Assembly (NCBI GenBank): GCA_013365325.1
Contig: JABVXV010000090.1
Location: forward strand, 1-64,000
Direction: 5' to 3'
DNA: 64,000 bases
Source: Dipetalonema caudispina
Lineage: Eukaryota > Nematoda > Chromadorea > Rhabditida > Onchocercidae
Shown: piece after piece, positions 1 through 41,375 of the stretch
Position numbering within the stretch: the stretch's first letter is position 1
Layout of the letters: every line of letters begins with the position of its first letter
The notes under the pieces: generated by a model
Told to the model about the DNA's origin: nothing
Databases searched by the model: none
What the model saw: the letters and a program-made list of their open reading frames with translations, nothing else
Made by a program: the position numbers and the translations under genes

Positions 1-134
<134 letters not shown>

Positions 135-3100
135 ACATTATTTTCAAGTTAATATCAAATCGTTGATATTTTTAGTCTTCGTTTTCGTCAAGTTTTCAAA
201 TAATTAAAAGATAAAACGTTTTTTAGTGCACACATTTTTATTCATATGAATCATTGCTTTCTTTTCTAAATTATTTAAATCAAATATGGACAGATAAGAG
301 TTTCAAGTTTAAATTAACATTAGTAAAATAATAAAACGATCAATGATCTCTTAATTTGTGTCATTCTTACAAAAAATTACCATTTTTCTTCTTTCATAAA
401 TTTTATTCCATCTGTTAATTAGCAGCTGTTAGCTATTTCTAATACATTGTAGACATTTTTTTTTTTTTGTAAATTATTTATCCATTCTTTCTTTTTTTCC
501 GGATTTCCGATGGTATTTTCTACATTTACATTCCCTTTTTGTTTTTCTTTCCACTTCCTCATTCTTTCTTTTTTTCTCCCAATTTACATTCTTTTTTAAG
601 TTTTTTTCTGCTCGTTTTTTGAATACTGAAAAAAAGAAAACATTTTCTTTTTCTCCTCATTTTTTAAACATTTTTTATGTTGCATGGAAAGAATTCGCAT
701 AAATTATGCTACAATAAATTCCAAAAGAAATCTAAGCATTTTAATTAAATAAATATTTTGCATGAATAAATTGGCAAATTTCATTGTTAAATTATCATTT
801 TTTAAATTCAGTTCTGTTTAATTTCCTTAAAAAATTTTGTTAATATTTGATATCTTCCACTAAATAATGAAATAACCATTCCGATTAAGAGTAGATAAAA
901 TTTATTAAGTTAAGGTAGAGCTTAAAAAGAAATGTAATTAAATCATAAGATGAGAATAAAACCAATTGATCTGTCGCAAAATCAACCAAGCAAGCAACAC
1001 TATTCTACGAAACCGGAAACAGGAAATTCAAGATCAAATTATTATCCAATCTGCAACGTATAATTTATGAACGAATTACAACTGTAGTAATGATTCATTG
1101 ATTGTATTAAGATTAATTTTAGGAAATGACAATTCGTAATAAAAATCCATAGTGAATTATTTTCTAAACATAAAAATGATTGAAGATAAGGATGAATGAT
1201 TGTAGTAAAATAAAAATTGATAGCGATATTACTTACTTATATACTGCTGGAAAAATAATAATAACGATTTTATTATGATCGCTAAAATGTAGAAGAATTA
1301 TTTTTATATAGCTCAATCTTGCGAAAAAAAAAAAAAATTATTGTTAACAAAAGGCGTGTAAAGTTGTAATTTATGTTCTCTTTGTGATATGTGAAAGACA
1401 AAATGAAGTGGCTGAAAAAGTTTTTCAACACTTATAATTATCTTTGTTATCAGAATTGCTATTGATAATTTTTACTATTAGTAACATTATTACTATCATC
1501 CTACCATTATCATTCTTTATTATCATCTCTTATTTCTCGTATTATTGTCTGTAAAATAGCTACTTATAACTCAAGAACATTTTTGATGCAAGCAAAAAAA
1601 AATGAAGTATTTCGTTTCTCTCTAATGTCCTTAAACTGTACTAATTAATTATTATAGCTTATGACAGCTGTTCTTAAGGAAACGATAGCTTTTCTTCAAA
1701 CATTTTGCAATCAATGACTAAAGACAAAATGGTTATGGTAAAATTAGCTATATGTATATTTCACTGTTATGATTGATATTAGTTTATTCTTTTCTTACTT
1801 TGCGTTTCGAGTTTTTTTTTTTTTTTTTTTTTTTGATCATTCAAGAGTGGGAAAAGATGAAAGAGTTCGAAATATATTCATATTGCATTTCACTATTTTA
1901 CTACTTCCACGGCTTCTATTTTATTCTCTTATTAGTTCATTTTCTTTCCTTTATTTTTTACCGTATGAAATTATGGCAGTAAATTATTTTCGTTCAGCGT
2001 ATATAACGCTGTACGGTAAACTATTAATTTTTTAGTTCATCACCTGCATTACTAGTCTTGTTTTGCTATCGCAATATACAGTAAATCAATAATCGCTTAC
2101 TGTATTATTAATTTTTCCATCCGCCTTATCATCACTTTTTTTGTTACCAGATTATACGATAAATCAGCAACTTTTTTCATTTGCCACATCATCATTTCTT
2201 TCGTTACGGTTATATGGTAAATTGTTAGCTGATTTTGTTTCTTTTGTTTACCCGTATTGCTCAATCTTTGCATCCACCGTATCATTAGTTTTTCCACTAC
2301 CGTAATACGTTATACAGTAAATACTAGTTTTTTTTTTTTTTTTTTTTTTTCATTTAATATCATTAATTTTTTCGTTACCTCATTAGATCACACAATAAAT
2401 ACCTTTCAAGCATTTACCGTTTCATCAATTTTTCATCCACTGTATTATTAGGTTATACGACAAATTGGTAATTTTCCTTGTTTACTATGCGGAATATTAT
2501 AAAAGTTATGAAAAAGAGAAAGTAATACTTACATTAATATCCGATGTTTTAGGAACATTCAATTGATTTTTATTAGTGCAATTTTTTCACTATTTTTTTT
2601 CAGAAAAATTTAACTCTGCTCCTTTTTTTCTGAAATTTTATTTAATTTTCTTAGTTTCATCAATGAATGATACGAAGTTTCCGTATGACAAAGATTGCTT
2701 GAAATAATTCTTTCAGCAATATCCACGAAACTAAAATTCATCTCCTTCGTCTTCTTCTTGTTCATTCCTTCCGTTTCTTTCTTCCATTTCATTTTTCTTT
2801 TTTTCTTTTTTTTTTTTTTTCTTGCATAGTTCAATATTTTCTATAAAGTAATAATGCAAAATTGCATGTGAAAATTTGTTTATGATAAAAATTTAAAGAA
2901 AACGAAATAAAAAAAAAAAACTTCCAAATTCATTAGAAGATCAATCAATAGCTTCATTCAAAATGAAATCAATAAATCGGTCGGTCAATTTTTATTTTCG
3001 TTTCTGTAAAGATGAACGATAATAGATAAAAAACAAAAAAATTCCCATTTAGCTGTCTTTTTCATTCATTTTAAACTTCATCTTTTTTTCCTCTTTTTAC

Positions 3101-4261
3101 TTTCTTTTCCTATTTTTAAATAAAATGTGTTTTAACACAACAATTGTTTTCAAAATTTTAGAGTTTGAATTGATTTTTTTTTTTATGAAACTAATATTAA
3201 CTGATATCTTCCCTATGACAAATATATTTTAATTCCTATTCTGCTTGTTTATTTTTATTTGTCTATTCATTCTATGGTATTCTTTATTGAAAAGTTAATT
3301 CAAATGTTCAGATGGGTTTGGAACGAGCACGTTAAGTGTTATTTTTAAGCCTCATAATTAGGTGTAAAAGAATAATATTTGTATAAATTCAAAGCAATTC
3401 CAAAATTTGCATAAATTGAAAACAATTTGAAATTAACATTATATATTTATTAATAGTATGCAAATTAAAATATACGTTTGGAATGAGTACGATAACTTTT
3501 TTTCCATTTTTTTCACAAATTTATATTCATATTTTCTACAAATATGATTGCAGAAATTATAAATTTTAGCATATTTCGAAAAATAAGAAATAAAACTTTT
3601 GATTAGTTTGAAATTTCGAAATAAACATAAGATTAAAAATGAGAAATTAAAAATAAAGCTAGTTTTCGTCGTTTTTTGTTTCATTTTTTAACCTATAAAA
3701 TTTTTGTTATATGTTTTACCTTTAGTTCCGCATACACTTGTGCAACTAATAAATTCCAACTTGTAGTAAAATTCGATTGCATTGGCAAATTTAAAAGTAA
3801 ACCAAAAATTTTAAATTCATTGCTGTTTCTTTTCTCTTTCCTTTTTAAATTGCGTGTGTTTTTTTATGCCTGTTTTACATCAATTCTGGTGAAAATTACA
3901 AAATTATTCAATTTTTCCCTATGGCAAATTAATTGGAAAATTGCATATTCATTAGGATAATTTTTTTTTTCTCTAGCTAAATTATATGTTAGGTTTAATT
4001 GAATTAATTAGTTTATTTCAAAAATTTGATTTTTTTCACTTTTAGAATAAAAATTTGCTACATTTACTAAGCGCTAATTTTATTCTATCATTGTAATAGT
4101 ACTTAATGTGTTAATTAGAAAAAAGGAAAAAAAAAATGCCTACAATATTTCTAATCAATTCTGATTATATAAGGTTATGAAAGAATAAAGAATCATTGTA
4201 ATTAATTCAATCACTTTTATGCAATTTAAATGCGCAAATATTTGATAGTTAGTAGGATGGG
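135..4261. other. Intergenic AT-rich DNA upstream of the coiled-coil gene
   Basis: No supportable gene was seen on either strand. The short open frames here are Phe/Lys/Ile-rich translations of homopolymer tracts with no family resemblance. The stretch contains poly-T runs (for example around 1810-1834, 2330-2350 and 2805-2820) and one degenerate repeat block listed separately. It presumably includes the promoter of the long first exon at 4262, but no motif could be assigned. Confidence 0.6.
1960..2465. repeat. Degenerate tandem repeat, roughly 55-100 bp spacing
   Basis: A decayed motif of the form ATACRGTAAAT recurs near 2075, 2154, 2210, 2312 and 2456. Between copies lie related segments resembling TTTTTCATCCGCC-TATCATCA and TTCGTTACC. 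Copies differ by many substitutions and the spacing varies, so this looks like an old satellite fragment. Unit boundaries are approximate. Confidence 0.55.
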
Positions 4262-31451
<27,190 letters not shown>

Positions 31452-32106
31452 TTAATTTTAATTGTTTATTACATTTTTTTTTTTTTTTTTTTTTGTAAGT
31501 ATTGATATATTTGAAGGTCAAATATTATCAGGAATGATTTCAATTTTTTTCTCATTTAAAAATATATTTATGATCAAATTTGAACATAAATAGGTAACTA
31601 TGACTATCCTACTTTCATTCATTTTATCATGTACGATATTAAAATTTTTACAAATTGAACAAAAAAAAAAAAAAATGCTACTATTAAGGTTCATTATTTC
31701 ATGTCATTTTATTAAATGCCATAACCTTTGACCTATGCATTTATATAAATATATACATATATTAGTTCGAATAGTTCATCAAGAATTGTTTAATTGTTAA
31801 AAATTTATTAACGAGAAAACTTATATGAGTGTACATGCGAATTACCTTGCAGTATAAAGTAAAGGGTTAAAAAAAAAAAAATATATACCTCGGAATGAGT
31901 TCAAAAAAAAAAAATAAAAAAACAAAAATTGAAAAATTTTGATAAAGTGCTAATTAAATTATAAATAAGAATTTCATTCTTATATTTGCTGAATTTTCAA
32001 TATAAATCATTTTTTAAAAATATTTTTTAAATTTATTTCATAGTTTTCTTTTTCTGCTAGTGCTTTTCTTTTTTTTTTTTTTTTTTTTTTTTATTCTTTG
32101 CTTGGT

Positions 32107-32145
<39 letters not shown>

Positions 32146-35094
32146 GTTTCCATTGATTAATTATTCAATCGTTTTGTCGTAGAATTCTCAAATAAAATGA
32201 ATTTTAGTATTTACAACGATGAAATTTGCATATAAAATTCTGAAATTAGCTTAATTACTAATTTAAACTTTTTTTGTCTAAAAAAAAAATCCTACTAAAC
32301 AGACTTTTTTTTTTGGCCTAATTATGTTATACATGCTTATTTGTTTGTTTGTTTACTTCTTTTTTTTTCCTTTTTTTTTTTTTTTTTTAAATTAAATTAA
32401 TCATTTTAATTGCTTAATTGCTCACAATGTTAACGTAGAAGAAGTGCATTTTTTATCAGATCATTTGTAAAGCTTATCACATCATTTTTTGCATTTTTTT
32501 TTCTTTTTTTTGTTCAGGTATGTGTACTTTTTTTTTTTCTTTAAACCTATTTGAATTTAGTTTATCAAGAAAATTTTTCAATTTCATGAATAAAATTTTT
32601 GAAAAATATCGAAAATATTGCAAAAATTCGTAAAATTTTTTACCAGCATTATTCATATATTACAAAAAAAAAAAGTACATATGTTATTCAAAAATCACTT
32701 TTACAGAGAAAAATTAATGTTATACGGTTGTTAAACATATGCTCTTCCATTTTTCTTTTCTTTTTTTTTTTTTTTTTTATCTTTTTTTTTTTTTTTTTTT
32801 TTTTTATTTTTTTTTTTTCTTAAACTTTTTTTTTTTTTTTTTCGATTTTGAATTAATAATATGTTTGATGTTTTGTTATTGTGTATTATTAATATCATTA
32901 TCACTTTTATCACTGATATGAATTCTATTTGATAAATATTTTCACTTGTTTCTTTTCTACTATTAATAACCCTAAACATATATCACAAATGTATATTTAT
33001 AGCATTTAATTGTATATTTTTTATTTCGATTATTTTTCTAACACAATAAAATTACATACGAATATAACTTAATAATGTAAATATAAGGAATAATCGAATT
33101 TGAATTTTTTATTTTAAAGACTAATCATTTGATTGGTAGTATTAAATTTTTAATTTTTATATTAAAATTTATAAATATCAACATGATAGATGTGTGGTAT
33201 TTTTTATTGTTCAAGTCGATATTGATGCATTAAATTAGGATTATTGGAAGATAATCGTTAAGTTATTAATGTGTAACGAAGTAATTAGTACTTTCGTTAA
33301 CAAAATTCTGTTGTTTTTCTTCTTCTTAAATAATTTCAAATAATTAACTAAATTTTAAAAAAGATAACAAAGACGATTGAAATACTTTGACATTTGGTTT
33401 GAATTAATAAATTTTGCTTATGTGAAAAAAGTTCCGCATAGTCTTTGCATATCACTGAAATATTTGTTAATTTATTGCTACCTTTCCTATGTATAAAGTT
33501 TTTGGAATAATTTAGCCTAATTTACCAACTCTTAATAAGTAAAATGATTTATGATTATTCAATTTAAAATGTTCCCTTGCAAAATTTCTGAACTACTAAT
33601 GATCCAAATTATTGGATTACGTTTTATATGATTGGATATATTATTGCATGCTTTGAAATATGATAATTTTATGTGCAATTTAATAAGTTGCAAAAATTAT
33701 TTCCCTCTTTCCCCTTTTTCTAACTTCTTTTTTTTTTTCATACTTTTTGACAAATTTTGCTTTTCTTAATGATTCCATATGTTTTTCCTTCATCCAACAG
33801 AAATGTGCTATGGCTACAAATTCCATGACTCAACAGGATTCATCGCTCAGAATCTTACAATCTTCCTTCATCGGATAGAAGTTGCATTTGTTGATGGAAC
33901 ATTTCATGATTCAACAGGATTCATCGCTCAGAATCATACAATCTTCTTTCATCGGATAGAAGTTGCATTTGTTAATGGGATATTTCATGATTCAGCTGGA
34001 TTCATCGCTCAGAATCTTTCATTCTTCTCTCATCGGATAAAAGTTTGCTAATGGGACATTTTATGATTCAGCAAGATTCATCGCTCAAAATCCTACACTT
34101 TTTTTTTCATCAAATAGAAGAAATAATTTAATAACAATTTTCATATGTACATAATTTGCTGTTGCTACTTTATAATTTTAATTTTCTAACTAAATATTTT
34201 ATTAATTGGAATTTCATATTTCTTCTTTTCCTTTTTATTACCATTAAATATGTACGCTTTCGTATATAATTTTTGATAAAAAATTTTCTGAAATGTTTTC
34301 CAGTATTGAATTTTATCATAAAATTATATGCCTAAACAAACTTTCACATGCAATTATATTCATAAATATAATTTTATCAAGGGATGGTCATTAATTGAAG
34401 CTTAAGTGTTTTTTTTTTTGCCAATTTTTAAGCCTTTTTTTTTGGTTTAGCAGGATTTAGCTCGATAAGTAATAATGAATATAAGAGGAAGGTATAAATT
34501 AGAAAACAAAAAATTTGCTATTTCAATTTACATCATGAAAATATTTCAAAAAATAATATGTCTTCTGTGAATGTTATGAAATTTTATGCAATTTTTTTCT
34601 TTCTAATAATGAATTTTCAAATTTATAAAACTGAAAGATTTTAATTTCATTTTTTCAACTTGTAATTTAAAGGAATGTAAATAAATTTCAATTTCTTTTT
34701 TTCTTTTTTTAATCCTTAAATATTAACTTTTTTTTAGTGCAGAGAAAAATATGGTTTTTCTTTTTTTGAAATTATTTTCCGGAATTACTACTCTTTTTTT
34801 TTTTTTTTTTTTTTTTTTAATTCTATTACTTTGCATTTATCGTTTCTCAAGATTATTCTTATCGTTTTCCGATAGTCAGCAATTTTTCCGAATACGATTA
34901 AATGGGAAGAAAGCTAAGAATATTTATTTCATATGAGAAAATTATAGGACTGTCATTCATAAATAGCTTTATGCTATACCAAAATAATCATATACATAAC
35001 GTAATATGATTATATCTTCCGGAAAATGATAATACATCATATCTTTGCCTTTCAGGAAATTTTTTGGATAGTTTAGAAGACAGAAAAATCACTG
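31452..35094. other. Intergenic region between convergent genes
   Basis: Two convergent genes end at its edges. It contains the 3' flanks, several long poly-T blocks (about 32069-32092, 32115-32144, 32760-32842 and 34793-34818) and an 81-bp tandem repeat listed separately. A TTTATT at 34923-34928 reads as AATAAA on the minus strand and may serve the neurensin-like gene. No other gene was supported. Confidence 0.6.
33791..34120. repeat. 81-bp tandem repeat with multiple-of-three unit
   Basis: Units begin at 33821, 33902 and 33983, each spaced 81 bp, with a fourth diverged copy from 34059 after a 5-bp deletion and a partial unit before 33821. The first three units stay open in one frame, each starting FHDSxGFIAQN and carrying HRI(E/K)V. 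The frame breaks when the third copy is shortened. G+C is higher than in the flanks. No splice sites or upstream coding exon make it a credible gene; it could equally be a minisatellite or a dead coding fragment. Confidence 0.8.
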
Positions 35095-38000
35095 TTATGC
35101 ATCTTCACCACCCAATAAAAGATCATCTGCATTAGTTTGTTTTGGATGACTGTCATCATTACCATTACCATTACCACCAACTTTACCTTCATTTGGTTGT
35201 ACTTTTGCAATTTCTTTCAGTACTGGTACTGGACCTCTGAAAATTTTTAAAATTTTGCTAAAAAAAATTAACATTTTATTTAAAAAATTTCCTAAATTGG
35301 AAATAAATTTCACATAAGCTATAAATTCATAATGTTATCTTTACTTTATACTTTTTTAATAATTAATATTTAATTTATTTTTATACTTCGATAACATTTT
35401 TCTTTTCTTTTTCCATTCTTTTTTTTTTTTTTTTTTACCAAATTTATTTATTTGAAAATTTTTCGATATTTCAAAGAAAGAATGCATGAAATTAGTTAGG
35501 AAAATAAAATAAAATAAAACTGAATTAAAAATTTGAAAGAAATATTAAACACAAAAGAAGAAAATATCAATGAAAAATATAAAATTTTTATAAGAAATCA
35601 ACAGAAAAAAAAAGAAGCAAATATTAATAAAATATTGCAAAATGTTTTACGAAGAAAATTATAGCAAAATGATGAAAGAAAATGTTGAAATTTTACAACA
35701 AATATACGAAAAAGAAAGACAAAAATATATTTAAAAAAAAAAAAAAAAACATACGAATCAGGCGTAATTTTATCATGTTTATCATTGCTGCCATTGTTTG
35801 AATGATGATTTGTTTCATTTTTACCGGAAATTGCCGGATACAGACGTATCGGTGGTTCATTTGGTGTGCTATCTTCACTCATAAATGCTGCTAAACGTTT
35901 ACTCTTGAATGAGCTAACCAATGTTGGCATTAGCAAACTTAACGCAAGCAATACGGCACCGGTAGCAAATATACATAAACCTGAAAATAGATTAATTAAT
36001 AATTACTTTTTTTGATATTACATTTATTTATTTATTTTTTTTACCAAGATCAAATTTGAATTTAAATCGTATTAAAAAATTTTTCTGTTAAGATTAAAAT
36101 GTTCATATTGAAGTTATAAATTAATTAAATCAAATTGTTATCTGAAAGAAAGAAGCCTAAATTTAATTAGTTCAAATATCAACCCAATGTTTAAAGAGTC
36201 ATTTATTCAAGAAAAAAAAAAAAAATTCAATGGGTTTTTCACAAAAATAATGAAAATAAAAAACATTTTTTTTTATTTTTTTATTCAAACATTTTCAGCA
36301 AGGAAAATATAGATTAAATGATTTTCGATTTTAAGTATTTTGATATTCGAAAAAAAAAAAAAAATGGTTTGCCAAAATTTTCATATGTATTGTCTTTGAT
36401 TTGTATTGATTGTTATAGGATAGCGATAATTCAGCTAATCAAATCATTGTATTAAAATTTCACATTTTTAATCTCAAACTATTTATTTCTTTTTTGCTTC
36501 CTTAAATGATTCAAAATGTAATTTTTAATTAATTGATCAAATTTTTGAAGAATTTTAGCGAATAATTTTGTTAAAATTTGGGACAAATAACAATAGATAT
36601 TATAATTGTATATGCATAAAGGTAAAAATGAGTTCATATTGAATAAGATTTTTTGAAAAAATTTTTGCAAATAATACGAAATAGATTTATTAGAGGGAGC
36701 AGAAAAAGAAAAAAAAAATTTTTTTTTTTAAAATCTAACCGAACATTTTCCAACGACGCATCGGATCCTTTAATATTTCAGCAAGTTTTTCTGGTGGAAC
36801 ATAAAAGCTACCATCTTCATCCTAAAATTTTAAAAATACTCGGCAATTACTGAATGCTTAAAACTTAGTTGATAATTTTAGGATAATATTGAGAAAAAAT
36901 AATGAACAATAATTATATGATGCTGGAAAAGTTAAGAGCTAATTAGCTATTCTTGTTAAATAATCATTTTTTTTTTTTTTTTTTTTTTCATAAAAGCTAA
37001 AAACAATTATACAACTTTTCGTGACTATGATATTGCCAATTATCATGATGATATTATCATTGCCAGATGATATTCTCATTATAAAATATTCCTGTCAGTA
37101 TCAGGCTACGCTATCACTAAAAGATAAAGATATCACTACCAAATGATATTACTATAATCAAATGATTAATAATGTCAAATAGCGTTATGACTATCAAATT
37201 ACATTATTATTATCAGGTTGTTCTATGAGTGTTAAATGATGTTACCATTATGATGAGCTGATGTTGTTACTGATGGACTGTTGTTAAATCTATCAGACTT
37301 ATCATTATCAGACGATATCATCACTATCAAATGATGATATCACTATACATCAGACGACTACATGACTGTCAAATTACATTGTCATTAGTAGGTAAATGAT
37401 ACTATCATTGTACGATGATACTATCACTATCAGATAATGTATCATCAAATTATTATTACTATTATTGAATGATATGATCATTATCAAATGACGAAGTGGC
37501 ACTGTCATTTTTAAGTAATTATTAGATGATAGCATTATTGGATGATATCAGCAATAATGCATAATATTATTTTATTAGCTAAAGAATAATAATTAATGAT
37601 CAGAATACCAAATCCACTTGTAAAACTTTTGTTTTTTTTTTTTTTTTTAACTGGTAATTAAAAAAAATTTACCTGCAATTTAAATTTTCTTAATATTTAT
37701 AGTTTAAAAATCAATTTCTTTTTCTTATTTAATTTAAAAAAAAAAAAAGGAAAACAAAAAATTTATTACCTGATAGATGGCAATTCGAGCAATCGATTCT
37801 TCAACTCTTTCATGAGGCCAAGTATATCCGACAACAATAGCGATCGCTCCGCCAATCAATAGGATTAAGCCAAAAACGGTTAGCATACGACAAAGCCAAA
37901 GTCCTGTTCGTTGTGCTGGTGGTGGTGGCAAAAGATACCTTAATAAAAATTTTAAAAATTTTCAAGAATTTATTCAAATCATTTATTTGCAAAAAACTTT

Positions 38001-39311
38001 TAAGACATCATTTTGAAGAAACTCAGCTAGAATGATTAATATTTAAAAATAATACATTACTCTTGTAAATTTTAAACGAATACTGCTATAATTTTCCATT
38101 AAATTCTATAAGGCATTTTTTTTTTCTCCTTTGATACAGATATCTTCTTTAGAAATCTTGGAAATCAAACAATAATTTTGATTTTAAAATATTTACATCT
38201 CTTTGAAAATGCTAATTTTATTTTCATATAAAAATATACTTTCTTTATCACCCAGTTTCCTACTACTAAAATTTTATCGAAATTAAAATTATCACACGAA
38301 TATTTTATTCCATAATTATTAGCATTGAATTTGTTCTTCCATCATGTAATGAATTTCTAATAATCAATATTCATTCAATTCAACAAATGATTATGATATC
38401 TAATCATCATTTTTCGTTCGTTGTTACTTTCTTCATCAAATTATTTTTTTATTGTTTTCAAAATTTAGTTTAATGAATGTAATGAATTGATGATCCATTA
38501 TCACTAACAATAATTGTTCATAAAATTGACTAACAAAAGAAAGAAAAAATCACTCCTTATTGTAATAGAAATTTTATTTAGTAATTAAAACAGAATTATT
38601 CCAATCTTTTTTCATGTTATTTAACAAATTGTGCACAATATTTTTCGTATTATCAATTGTTGACTTTAACAAAATGTTCAAGCTAAATAATATAACAATA
38701 ATTAAATGCATGATAAATTGCTAGTTTTATCAGAAATTTTCAAGCTAATGATGTGACAACAATTAATTGCACAGTAAATTACTAGTTTTTATAAAAATGT
38801 TTGTGAAAAATAATATGATATTAAACAAATGTAATATACCAGGCTCCAGCAGATTCGATATCTTCAACGGCTGGTGATTGATAAAATTGATGAAGATATG
38901 ATCGAATTCCAAAACCTGTTGTCGGTGCTGTTACGCCATCAAGTAGTGCCGTTGGTTTTGAAGTGCCTAAAATGTAAACATTTTTTGATTAAAAAAAAAA
39001 AAAAGAAAAAAACCACTTTAATTTTTTTTTTTTTTTTTGGAAAAAACACTTAGCAAAATCCAATCCAAATTCAAATCAAAAATTCAATTACTATTATTTC
39101 ATTAAGATTCAATTACTATCATTGACTTCATAATATTTTTTTATCATTTCTACGGCTGTTTATCGTTTTTTTTTTTTTTTTTTTACCTCTGTTTTTCAGT
39201 CTTGATTTTCAGAGATGACGAAGAAAAAATAAAAAATTGTTAACTTATACCGTTACCATTATCAGTTGTATCTTCTTTTTTAGCGGTTGACCCACGACCA
39301 AATATAGTCAT
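35095..39311 (-). CDS. NRSN: Neurensin-like two-pass vesicle membrane protein (6 exons)
   Basis: Minus-strand exons in order: 39311-39251, 38966-38840, 37938-37770, 36821-36740, 35980-35755, 35236-35095. Phases agree and the product is 268 residues. The N-terminal part has the family hallmark GIRSYLHQFY (residues 40-49). A first membrane segment at about 81-101 is followed by GYTWPHE, which corresponds to the GY/F-x-VP segment of neurensins. A short loop leads to a second membrane segment at about 147-168 and a polar tail rich in Asn, Gly and His (to 268). Vertebrate neurensins are neuronal small-vesicle proteins implicated in transport and neurite extension. A neuronal role in this animal is inference. 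The loop is longer than in vertebrate members. NRSN1 and NRSN2 cannot be told apart here. Confidence 0.85.
37020..37560. repeat. Degenerate TATCAAATGATAT repeat in neurensin-like intron 3
   Basis: Many diverged copies of a motif resembling CACTATCAAATGATATTA fill about 540 bp. Irregular spacing of roughly 20-40 bp and frequent GATATC/ATGATA words make it locally self-complementary. It sits between exons 3 and 4 of the neurensin-like gene. It is probably a decayed satellite. Confidence 0.6.
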
Positions 39312-40989
39312 TGTTGGCTAACACTGTTATATTAGCCAACTCTAACTATGGGCCTACAAAATTGAAAAATATTTGCAATGCTTATAAGGCAAAAAAGAAA
39401 AAAAAAACGAAAGAAATTAATAATCAAAGAAACATCGCTAATATTTATATGAAATATTACCATATGATACTACAAAAGCAAGAAATAATAAATGAGATAT
39501 GATCCAAATTAGTGCTACAAATTGAGATTACATAAAAAACAAATAAATAAAAAATTAAGTATTAAAGTATTAATTAGTTGATGTATTTTTAAATAAAAAT
39601 GCTTCCATCATTTTTTTAGCTAATTTCTTCCGCTTTTTTCTTTTCACAATTGTTTACACATGTGCAATCCCTTCTTGCTCATATAATTTTAAATTTTACA
39701 TTTTATTATTTCCAAATTTTCTGCATTTAGTTGATTATGGTAAATTTTCTGACTAAATTAGTTGATATGAGAGGTGTTACTTCAAGAGGATCAGCAAGAA
39801 AAACTTTGATCTAAATATTTATTTTATGACAGTAAAGAGATTGACTATAGCCAGGTTGGATGAAAAAAAAAAAAAAAAAAAGCGAACGATAAATTATATT
39901 GCACTTTGATAAGTTTAAAACAAATAAAAGATGAAATTTGAATGCATCAATATAATTTCACATTTAACTATCGAATATTTTTCAAAAACGACTTCATTTA
40001 AATTTTTCCATCTATTTAATTTTCTAAATAAAACTTTTACTTCTAATAGCATAACGAAGGATAGAATTTAAAAGTGGAAATTACCAAAATAAAATTAGAA
40101 TAGAATTAAAACAAATGATAAATTAGGCATCCATGAATAAATTATAATAATGAAACTTGAAGAAAATAATAGCAAAGATATTTGTGCCTGAAATGGAGAA
40201 GTGTATGTGCCTGAAGAGTTAGGCATTTTTACGTGCCATATATTTAAGTAACGTATGCACACATGCACAGTTATCGATTCTTTCACATGAGAAAGGCCTT
40301 TGGATAAGAGAGGCCTATGTTAGGCCCAGTAATCTCCCACATATATGACATAACTGAGTGTCATTGAAGTGTATAGCTTTCAGGCATCTATTAAGTAAGT
40401 GAAGCATTTTCGTACAATGAAAATTTTTGCCAAAAAAAAAAAAAAAAAAAAAAAAAACAGTTATTTAATTAAAAGGGAAAAAACAAAATTTACAAGAAAT
40501 ACATATTTAGAATTCATCGAAATTTTTCAACTTTCTCACAAATATTTCAAAAATTTCCAACTTACTTTTTCTTCAATAACACTTTTCTGCAATTATTTCT
40601 ACCATTCCATGATTTGTGAAATATTTGTATTCACCCAGCAATCAGAAACAAATGCAATATGAAGTAGTAAAATTTAGAAAACAGAATATTCGATAATAAA
40701 ATTTGCATATTCCACGAAGAAGCAAATATTTTTAGAAATTATTTTTAAAATCAAAATAATTGCAAAGCAAATTGATGCCTAATAACTATATGTATAAATT
40801 GTGCGAGTAGTAATCTATATGCATGTATGGTACCTATAAATTATTTCATGAGTAAATTAATTTAAATGTCATGAAATAATAGTAGTCATTGTCTCTACTT
40901 CGTAATTCTCTATTTTTGAAATAATTTGTATCAAATACTATCATTTTTAAATTTAATAAATGTTATTTTTTCAGGTTTTTATCCAATTT

Positions 40990-41375
40990 GTTGTAATGCA
41001 CTTTTCTTTTTCCTTTCATAATAAAAATATCACAGCAGTAAACAGATGTTACGGTAATATACAAAATCTTGCTGTAGCAAAAAACTGTAGCATATATAAT
41101 TTTTCTATATATGCAAATGCTTCAGTAATAAGCATAATACTACTGTAATAGGTAAATATTACAGTAATACATAAAACGTCACTGTAATAGACAAATAATG
41201 TATAATATATAAAATGTTCTTGCAATCAACAATTATTTATTGCGCTAAAATGTATAATATTGCTATAAAGGCAAATAATATAATACACAAAACACTATTG
41301 TAAATGCAAATATTACGATAATGTGCGAGACATTACTGTAGCAAACAGGGATTACAGTAAGAAAATTAGATGAAA
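40990..41375. repeat. Degenerate repeat with TTACAGTAAT/CACTGTAATA motifs
   Basis: Short words such as TTACAGTAATA, ACTGTAATAG and their variants, each followed by CAAA or ACAAAAC-like sequence, recur about every 30-45 bp. Because ATTACAGT and ACTGTAAT are complementary, the block can form many alternative hairpins. It is an old, diverged tandem array with approximate limits. Confidence 0.55.

Noticed and set aside
33779..34051. 90-codon plus-strand open frame with three 27-residue repeats
   Set aside because: It follows from an 81-bp tandem repeat; the start lies outside the repeat in low-quality context and the frame breaks at the first indel. It is kept as a repeat and a finding, not a gene.
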